NCBI GenBank assembly: GCA_934045905.1
Contig: OW203770.1
Coordinates: 186,001-250,000 of the forward strand
From: Leuctra nigra
Lineage: Eukaryota > Arthropoda > Insecta > Plecoptera > Leuctridae
Reading direction: 5' to 3'
DNA length: 64,000 nucleotides
Made by a program: the position numbers and the translations under genes. Of the stretch, positions 56,450-64,000 are shown in pieces. Under the pieces are notes generated by a model. It did no database searches, had not been told where the DNA came from, and worked only from the letters and a program-made list of their open reading frames with translations. Position 1 is the stretch's first letter. The number at the start of each line of letters is the position of its first letter.

Positions 56450-57172
56450 TTTACAAAAATAACATACGAATAGGCAGCGTGTTTAGACAACAGATGGCAC
56501 TGTAAAAAGTACAGACAGAGCCACCTAATCTGTGGGAAGGAAGCTTACCTTTTGGCAAGGCGTCCAAGTCGCTGCAGTTATATGTTATGTTGCTGCACAT
56601 ATTACGCATTATCAATTCTTAAAATTTACACATGTTTATCTAATGTTTATTCGCCTACAAAATATTAATAATAAAGTGTTCACAATTTCACTGAATCTGA
56701 TCACAATATTAATTTGCGCGACTAAGTTCTGATTCCGAAATATTTTGAGTACATTTGTTGACATCTGATCGGTTGCTAGGTCACGGCCAATGAGAAATAA
56801 AACAGTTGACGATCTTCCCACAAAAGTTGCTAATTTCTCTCACTCGTGGCGAACACTCGGTGCCTATACAAATAATTACAAAATTGGTCGCAGCCACAAA
56901 GCCCCATTGAGACTTGAATGTGGCAAATAACACATATATAATTAACACATTGATATACACTTTAGTTACATATAAATAAATATAAATATAAATACAAATA
57001 AAATGCACAGAGAGAGAAGGTAGTACCTATAATATTATTTGCAAGATGTTATAAATTGAATTGAACTGAATAACAAGAGCAAGTTGTGCAAGAGCACAAC
57101 AATGAGAGAGATCGCAGCGATCGAGAGAGATGAGAGAGATCGATAAATTTTGTTATATTTTTAACTTTCAAA

Positions 57173-57523
57173 CTATAATTGCAGCAAGGATAGAAAATGT
57201 TTTTTAATATTTACTTTTACTTCACTAAACTTTGTATATTGTCTCATATTAAACGGAATGTTGTTAAATATAATTGGAGTTTCATAAGCTAGCGTTCTCT
57301 TACCATGTTTATTATTAAAAAGTGGCACCTGAAACTGATTTAAATTTTGAATAGCGTCCCTTGTCTCTCGATTTCTTTTTAAGCACACTTTATTATCATT
57401 ATCAAAATAATATTGTAATACAAATCTATAACGTCTTAAATATTCAAAAGGTAATATCTGGGCTTGTTGAAAATGAGTGTTAATGCCTCCATGAAGAATC
57501 TCACTCTCCAGTAATGCGTACAC
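57173..57523 (-). pseudogene. LINE reverse transcriptase C-terminal fragment
   Basis: 116 open codons ending KRTLAYETPIIFNNIPFNMR and KFSEVKVNIKKHFLSLLQL. This resembles the C-terminal part of jockey/CR1-group ORF2 proteins (compare FYNRLP...[12 protein letters not shown] in the LINE at 34.9 kb). No catalytic part remains, so it is a dead fragment. Confidence 0.55.
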
Positions 57524-57844
57524 AACGCACAGAAAACATAATATACATCCATATTGAATTGATTATGATATCAACTTAAAAGTACATGCTTTTCATCGAA
57601 AATTTAAAATAGAATTTAAGCACCTGGTTCATAAAGCAAATCAGAATCAATTCAATTGGCACTGGAAAACATTCATTTCGATACTTCATTACTGACAGAT
57701 ATTAAAAATTTCAATAAGTTCATACGTTCTTAACTGATTGGGATGAAATTTTGTAAAATAAGAGACAATATTGGTCTTAATGATCATGCAAAATATGAGT
57801 TTGATCAGAATTATCGAAGACCGTTTTCATTTTTCAGCCTATCA

Positions 57845-58225
57845 GGAGATATTTATTTGAATATTAACCAATGAATGGATTTCAAAAAAAATTATGGTAT
57901 GCAAACAGAGAAGGTTGGTTTTACATGTGTGCAAAATTTCAGCTCGATCAAAGAAAAACTCTGACCTGTATAGCCAAAATATGATTTGATCAGATTTATT
58001 GAAGACTCATTTTTCAACCTACCATCAGGAGATGTTTATTTAAATTTTAGCCAATGAATAAATTTCAAAGAAATTTGGGGTCTGCAAACAGAAAAGGTTG
58101 TCTCCACATGTGTGCAAAATTTCAGCTCGATCGAAGAAAAACTCTGACCTGTATACAGTCAGGTAACGGAAAAAAAAAAAAAAAAAAAAAACAGAGGTCC
58201 GTGCCAAAAGAGCCAAAAGGAGACG
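57845..58225. repeat. Diverged tandem duplication, about 182 bp
   Basis: GTGTGCAAAATTTCAGCTCG and CTCTGACCTGTATA occur in both halves. The end GAGGTCCGTGCCAAAA also occurs at 32,720, marking a dispersed repeat family. Confidence 0.65.
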
Positions 58226-58247
58226 CTCGCTTCGTTCGCTCAACTAT

Positions 58248-58430
58248 GTTCTGCAACTAGAGTAATGGCGACGGATGAATGATTACGATGATGGTGAATA
58301 GTTAAAGATGACGGTGAGAAGGAGGCGGTGTAGAGTACCCTCCCGGCATTTGCATCTCCACGACAAACGACGATGCGAAGAAAACCCTCGGGAATCGAAC
58401 CCAAGACCTCCGGAAAACAGTTTACTTAAT
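58248..58430 (-). mobile_element. tRNA-derived SINE, 5'-truncated
   Basis: GTTCTGCAACTAGAGTAATG, GAAGGAGGCGGTG and the box B region GGGAATCGAACCCAAGACCT match the SINE in minus orientation; the box A part is missing. Confidence 0.7.
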
Positions 58431-59147
58431 TAAATTATTAATTTGCGTGCTTGTTTTGCACCACACAAAAACGTTTCAAATGAATAATAACACAAAATGC
58501 AACAAAAGACAATGACCAATCAAATGGCTAGTTTGACATTCCAACTTTTGACATTCCAAGTAAAATCATCAACACAAATGTATTTTAAATTCCCGACTGT
58601 CATTAGTTATCCCCTGTATTTACATGCGAACTAAACTAATCTATCAGCAATTGTCAATAGAATCTTTGGACATTGATCCAATAATATTCTCTCCAACACC
58701 CAAAACAGAGCAGAGAATCAGACAAAAAACCATGCCAGGTATCAGACCCTAGCGCCTAGAGCAACAAGATTCCTAGCTCGTTAATGAACTAGGGTCATTA
58801 TATTTGACCTAGGAACCAACATCTGTCTTAAGACAAGTGTCGTAATAATTCAACAAAACCTACGATTGAAACTAGTAACGATTATAACTAGGTACCATGT
58901 CAGTTGTAATAACATACACGAAATGACAGAGACAGTTTGATAAGAGTATTGATAGGTTCATAAAGATAGGTTTTTAGGGTAAAAATGCTGTAAACAACAT
59001 CCATTGTTTACCCAGAAGACGCTAAAATATGAGTCACTTTCACGTAAGAACTACAAAGTAAATATAGCAAAGAATTCACTTCCGAATAATAAATTAAACA
59101 AGACAGACAGTTTGCACTCGGATTAGAAGAAGGCAAAGTGGACTTAC

Positions 59148-59335
59148 TTTTAATAATACGCGTAAGCACACGCAAAAACAACAAGAATGCGTGTGATCAA
59201 CAAGTTGTTGTGGCCATCTTAAAGCCTCGTTACCAAAAATACTTCGTTTCCATTGAAGTGGGGGAGGACGAACGTGATTGGCTGATGCGAGTTGCTTGAC
59301 CAATCACAGCGGCCGCGGGAAAAATACGAGTCAAA
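59148..59335 (-). promoter_or_regulatory. Candidate RhoGEF promoter and 5'UTR exon
   Basis: On the minus strand: two CCAAT boxes (GTGATTGGTCAAG reverse-type and CAGCCAATCACG), GC-rich CCCGCGGCCGCTG, then AAGATGGCCAC, a YY1-type start-site motif, and about 70 nt later a strong donor AAA|GTAAGT at 59,148. This order fits a TATA-less promoter with a short non-coding exon that splices to the acceptor at 55,489. Inferred. Confidence 0.45.
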
Positions 59336-60099
59336 AGAGAAATGGAAGCACCTGCTTGCTTTTGAATGGAATTATGACAGGTGGTAAATAGATCTGCACG
59401 CAACGCAACGAAATGAAGAAAACACCTGCGTAACGCGTTTTTAAGCGAGCATTTATATCTTACGTTTATTAATATGCGTGTGACAGTTGCTGCTCTGTAA
59501 TAGACCTTGGAAAAGAGGACAATCTGATTCAATTTATCAAAGGAGCAGTGATTTTTATTATTTTTTTATTTCAATGATTTGAAAAATTATTCAATACAGG
59601 TGTAAAATTTATAAAATTAAACATAAAAATAAAATTAACATTTAAACATGCATAAAATTTACATATTGAAAATAATATGTAAATTATGGGACTAGGTTGG
59701 TTTTGATAACGTTCAAAATTTTAACGTAATCGGAACATTTTGATGTTTGACCAATCGGAGAGGTTTTTAAAATTTAACCAATAAAAGGATTTGGTTGTAT
59801 CCTTGTAAAATTTTATAAAAATTTGGTCTTAATTAATGACCTTGTCAACCAATCAGAAGATATATGTATTAACTTGAGCCAATCGACGGATCCTTATGTT
59901 GGTCCTAATATTATTATGTGTGCAAAATTTAAGCTCGTTCCGGGAAACGGTGAGACCTTAATCACAGCGTACACTCTGAGTTTTGTATGTTAAATTTATG
60001 ATTTTTGTAATATTATTCGAAATTTCAAAATTGCCTCTCGAATTCCTATGTTATCTGAAAGAGTAGTAGAAACCATGTTCGAGTGTCAATGCTAAATTC

Positions 60100-60260
60100 T
60101 CCATAAGACACCTTCGCGCGGGTGTCCGCGGGTCTGCCGACCGTCTCATCCACTCATTGCCGCGCAGAGTTCAAATGTCACTGCCTCCTGCATGACGGTC
60201 GCTGACTGAATGTTCAGCTGACTGACATCCACCAGGCCGATGTCCAAGATGGCGTCGATG
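60100..60260. promoter_or_regulatory. GC-rich island with YY1-like motif, possible second start site
   Basis: GC- and CpG-rich stretch in AT-rich surroundings. AAGATGGCGTC lies on the plus strand at about 60,247. On the minus strand a 40-codon open stretch contains DAILDIGLVDVSQLN. It could be a promoter for an unseen plus-strand gene, an alternative RhoGEF first exon or a coding exon; the sequence does not decide. Confidence 0.3.
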
Positions 60261-60879
60261 TAAACAAAAACAGACTGTCATAAGTGTTTCCAGTGATATT
60301 TCTCCCGAATATTCACTAAAAACGCGTGTTTATGAACTAAAAACATAATAAAAGTGTATGTGAGGTTTAAATATGACCGAATCATGAAAACTATGTGTTG
60401 TAATATCAAAACAAATGAAGTAATGTGATTGCCATTGGATTTGACAAGACTAAACTAACCTTGCGAAATTAGGTTGAAGTGTGTTTCAATTTTATTCACC
60501 TTTCTATTTCTAAAGCACCAAACAGATACTATCGTTTGATGGGCAAAGTTGTAAATGTTTCAAGTACCTAACGGCATGGGCGATTTCTGCCAGGTAGGGG
60601 CAGGTGAAGGAAAACAATATTTTACGGGTTTAAGGGGGGTGGCGTTTTTCGGTTTTTGGACACTTTGAAATCAATTTTGAGACGTTTTGAGGTGTATTTT
60701 GTTGAAATATTCAATATTTTTTAATTATTGCACTTTGGGGTGGTGGGGGACATGTTCAAAACTGCCCCGCTGGGCATTTTTTGTATTTTTTACACTGTGA
60801 AATCAATTTTTTTAGTTCTTTTGGTTACAAAATGTTACTATGCGTTAAACCCCATACAATTTTTATGTTTTCCTACATC

Positions 60880-60945
60880 CAGGGGGGGGGGGGGGGCAAG
60901 CGCCCTTCCTTGCCCCCCCCCCCCCCCCCCCCCCCTGCGGGCGCC
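60880..60945. repeat. G16 and C22 homopolymer pair
   Basis: A long G run and, 20 bases on, a longer C run; together they form a near-perfect hairpin. Likely the tail of a G-rich element and a place of uncertain assembly. Confidence 0.75.
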
Positions 60946-61479
60946 CATGCCTAACGGATTTAACAATTGACGTGAATGAAAAAACGTTTGATTTGCTGAC
61001 TTTTATCTCGTTCAAATCATCTCAGTTTATTAGGTAGTTTTGATTAGTATTATAATCTAGTGGAGCGGTCGCTCCACGCCAGCCAAGTCGTACGGCGCGC
61101 GCACACACTCATTTAAAAAGGCTGGAGCAAACCCACTTTTACTGTAAGCATCAAAGTGGCATTTTCGGCCTACTGGATCTTAAAATTGGAAAATCTCACA
61201 TTGTTGCGATATATCTTAATTTCGAGCTATGGCCCACCCTACAACATATACCAAATTTGGGAACAATAGGTTACGCCCTTTGCGCGCTAGAGGGCCGTGA
61301 AAACAGTGTTTTAGGGCGGTTTTCATAATAATAATAATAATAATAATAATCTCAGTAGTAGTAGTAGTCTCCTGGAATTCAAATCCGGTAAACAGGCCAC
61401 AGCCTAAACGGCTGAACCGATTGATCCCACATTTTTACCACGTGTGCACTTTTGGCGTCTGATTTGCTCTCCCCCCCTT

Positions 61480-62330
61480 GACTTTTTTGTGCCGCCATTT
61501 TGAAACCGGAAGTGACGTTATATCTCGTCAATGGCTGGACCGATTGGAACGAAAATTGCGCCAAACGATTCAGACGGTCATCTATATGCATGATAAGTAG
61601 CAAAAGACTAAACATTATGTTAAAGAAACCGGAAATGACGTAATGAAATTTGAAATACATCGATTGGCTTTTTGGCAACAAAGGTTGATCCGATTATTTT
61701 GATATTTATGTAACGTATTTACTTTTGACGTCTCATGTGACTTGTTATAAAACCAACCGGAAGCCGCCATTTTGAAACCGGAAGTGACATCATATCTCAA
61801 TAACGGCTAAATAGATTTCAACGAAACCAGCGCAAAACAATTTAGACGGTCAACTTTATGTATTATCATCAATAATATTTGCAGTTTCCCATACCTAAAC
61901 CGGAAATGACGTCACACATTTTAATATCTCACAAATTTTTATTTTGATGCAATAAAATATACTATTTGAGACAGCTTATAAAATTGTAATCATGTTTAAA
62001 ATATACTTCAAGGGGTCATAGATTTCAGCCGCCATTTTTAAACCGGAAGTAACGTCATATCTCAAAAACTGGTAGACAAATCGGTATGAAACTAGCGCCA
62101 AACGATTCGGAAGGCCATCTCTATGGAATATGAACAGTACAAATAGAATTTTCCTATTTATGAGACCGGAAATGACGTCATTCAAATGTATAAATTATTA
62201 TAATTCCCTCCTATACAATAAATACATATTTAGAAAGTTTAAAATGATACACATCATTTATAGAAATAAATTCTATGTGGCATTGCAGAAAGTTCAGCAG
62301 CCATTTTGAAAACCGAAGTGTTGCCATATC
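61480..62330. repeat. Diverged tandem repeat with CCGGAAGTGACG words
   Basis: AACCGGAAGTGACG (61,505; 61,777; variants at 62,042 and 62,311) alternates with CCGGAAATGACGT (61,629; 61,899; 62,165), giving a period of about 268 bp. GCCGCCATTTTGAAACCGG precedes several copies. Probably a transposon-derived repeat. Confidence 0.75.
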
Positions 62331-62533
62331 TCGGAACTGGGTTGACTGATTGGAATGAAACCTTTGCTATTCTTCGTGAAAGATCATTTAAAGCAATTAT
62401 TTAGGACCATACGCTGCTATTCATTAGTGGTAACCAAATTGTAAAGGGTGATGATTTTTTAAAAAAATTTAGTAATTGTTCATTTCATATGTGTCACAAG
62501 TTGTTAGAATAAACTAAAAAAAGGAGTGATATC

Positions 62534-62939
62534 CCCATAAAAAAACACCTCGTGTAAAAATACCAGCCAAGTCTCTTCTACTAAAAAAATATATATGAAA
62601 TCTAAAAATTCAGCACTGAAAAGTAATGATATCAAAAAATTTGCCAAGTCAAAACTTTATTTGAAAATCAAAAAATACTTGGCGCATCGATTTTTTAGGG
62701 CATTTTAGGTATACTATATGTTTGTATATTTTATGAATATTTTATATCTGGCCTATACCTACTTCTAAGCTATTAATATACACGATGCGCCAAGTATTTT
62801 TTGATTTTCAAATAAAGTTTTGACTTGGCAAATTTTTTGATATCATTACTTTTCAGTGCAGAATTTTTAGATTTCATATATTTTTTTTTTAGTAGAAGAG
62901 ACTTGGCTGGTATTTTTACACGAAGTGTTTTTTTATGGG
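62534..62939. mobile_element. Foldback MITE, about 160-bp arms
   Basis: CCCATAAAAAAACAC on the left and its complement on the right. The arms run through TACTTGGCGCATCG; a loop of about 90 bp lies at 62,695-62,785. Non-coding. Confidence 0.88.
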
Positions 62940-63404
62940 TTTTAATTACCTAACCATTATAGACTTGCAAAAACTATTGAAATGTTATTACACAATATTT
63001 CCCTCGGTATTCACCGAGCTTCTTCAGGTTACATTTGGAAACAATTAAAAACACGTACTTGTTTTTGTACTTGTTTTTGTTTTTGTATAGGTACTTACTT
63101 GTACTTGTAATTGTTTTTCAATTTGTTTCCAAATTGTCACCTGAAGAAAGAAGCTCGGTGAATACAGCGGGAAATATTGTGTAATATCATTTCAATAAAT
63201 ATAGTTTTTGTAAGCAGGGACGACGCTAAAGGGGGGCCTGGGGGGGCCACGGCCCCCCAAACATTCGCGCGCCCCCCCTTGTGCCCCCCCAAACCAAATG
63301 TGGGAAAATAAATATCTTGAAAGTCTATACTTTTCTTCAATTTTTTGCACTGTTCAAATTATCAAATAAAACTTCAGCTGACAATGTTTTGCAAATAGGC
63401 GACT

Positions 63405-63703
63405 TTCGTATGCCAGACATAATGAAGTTCCTAAGAAGTATAGCAGGGTTGACAAAAATGGATAAGATAAGGAGCTCAAAGATAAGGAAAGATCTTGGAA
63501 TGGAGAATCTAAGTTTCAAATTAGGAAAGGAGAGATTGAAATGGTTTGGTCGATTGAAAGGGATGGGACAAGAGAGGATACCGAGAAAGAAGGCAGATAG
63601 AGCAGCAATGGGAGGGAAAAGAAAGGCAGGGAGACCGCGAACGAAGTGGATGAGTGGAGTGAAGGTGGCTGTGGAAGAAAGAGGAGAGTCTTGGGAAATG
63701 TAA
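63405..63703 (+). pseudogene. LINE ORF2 C-terminal fragment (RTE/other non-LTR type)
   Basis: Reads KMDKIRSSKIRKDLGMENLS, GKERLKWFGRLKGM and then GKRKAGRPRTKWMSGVKVAV. The pattern IR..LG...L..K...LKWFG...RM...R.P.K...GKRR.GRPR.RW is the usual C-terminal tail of insect non-LTR polyproteins. No RT core is present, so it is a dead 3' fragment. Confidence 0.65.
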
Positions 63704-63779
63704 GGGACGAAAAATTGTGGGAGGACAGTTCATAAAAATTAGTGTAGAGATAATTTTTTGAAGGTTTCAGTTTTTTTTA

Positions 63780-64000
63780 ATTATCCCCACCAGACGCGTA
63801 GGAAGGGGGGGGGGGGGGGTGAATGGGGGAGAATCTTCCCCTCCCTATGTACTTATATATTTATGTGTCAAGAAAAAAATGTGCTTAAAAAGTGTTAAAA
63901 TCGCATAGAAATGCACCATATTGATGCCTGAAATTCAAAAAATTTCCGGGGCTGTGCGCCCCGGACCTGCATTTTGCTGGGGGGGGGGGGCCTCCCCCCA
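63780..64000. repeat. G-rich repeat tail at window end
   Basis: G runs at about 63,806-63,820 and 63,980-63,992 with GGGGCTGTGCGCCCCGGACC between; a similar G/C-rich junction lies at 63,215-63,295. Repetitive element tails; nothing coding. Confidence 0.6.

Larger units (their letters stand above)
55489..59147. other. RhoGEF 5' intron or upstream region
   Basis: If the proposed first exon near 59.2 kb is real, this is the intron in the 5'UTR. It holds a T run (56,410-56,447), a LINE fragment, a roughly 182-bp duplication at 57,845-58,225 and a SINE fragment. No other gene is supported. Confidence 0.5.

Overview
The window looks like part of an arthropod genome, most likely an insect; a sap-feeding hemipteran is only a guess. 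The DNA is AT-rich and intron-rich, with small phase-consistent exons, many non-autonomous DNA transposons, and a jockey/CR1-like LINE. It carries SINEs derived from tRNA and from 5S rRNA, and arthropod-style TCAGTTT initiators. There is no bacterial-type gene organisation.

Most of the window (about 885 to 55,488, minus strand) is one gene. I reconstructed it as 22 coding exons whose splice phases all agree; they sum to 4,209 nt, i.e. 1,402 codons plus stop. The protein is a Rho guanine-nucleotide exchange factor of the ARHGEF10/ARHGEF10L type: an acidic and proline-rich N-terminus, a DH (RhoGEF) domain, a PH-like region, and a C-terminal WD40-like propeller. A likely non-coding first exon and promoter lie near 59.1-59.3 kb.

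The 27.6-kb intron between coding exons 5 and 6 (18,294-45,853) holds a tandem cluster on the opposite strand: two intact small secreted-protein genes (32,184-34,508 and 37,668-41,068) and one decayed copy (41,551-45,380). They share a signal-peptide first exon, phase-1 introns throughout, a C-x8-C motif, a Thr-rich C-terminal repeat of 21-bp units, and a promoter core whose TCAGTTT lies 31-32 nt before the start codon. Gene 1 carries 15 N-x-T glycosylation sequons in a row. I do not recognise this family; it is the best candidate here for something undescribed.

A second theme is repeated duplication of splice junctions inside the RhoGEF gene: six 88-bp copies of the exon 21 acceptor, four 121-bp copies of the exon 4 acceptor, a duplicated DH-domain exon, a partly duplicated exon 15 whose intact copy uses a GC donor, and a 15-nt in-frame candidate microexon copied from the start of exon 14.

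The rest is repeats: hAT-like elements with 8-bp target duplications (one nested inside another element), TTAA-flanked foldback MITEs, TA-flanked MITEs, a 1.3-kb foldback element, a 20-copy 89-bp satellite whose units are hairpins, several minisatellites, SINEs and LINE fragments. Layout: 0-18 kb, RhoGEF 3' half; 18-46 kb, giant intron with repeats and the nested cluster; 46-55.5 kb, RhoGEF 5' exons; 55.5-64 kb, 5' flank, putative promoter and repeats.
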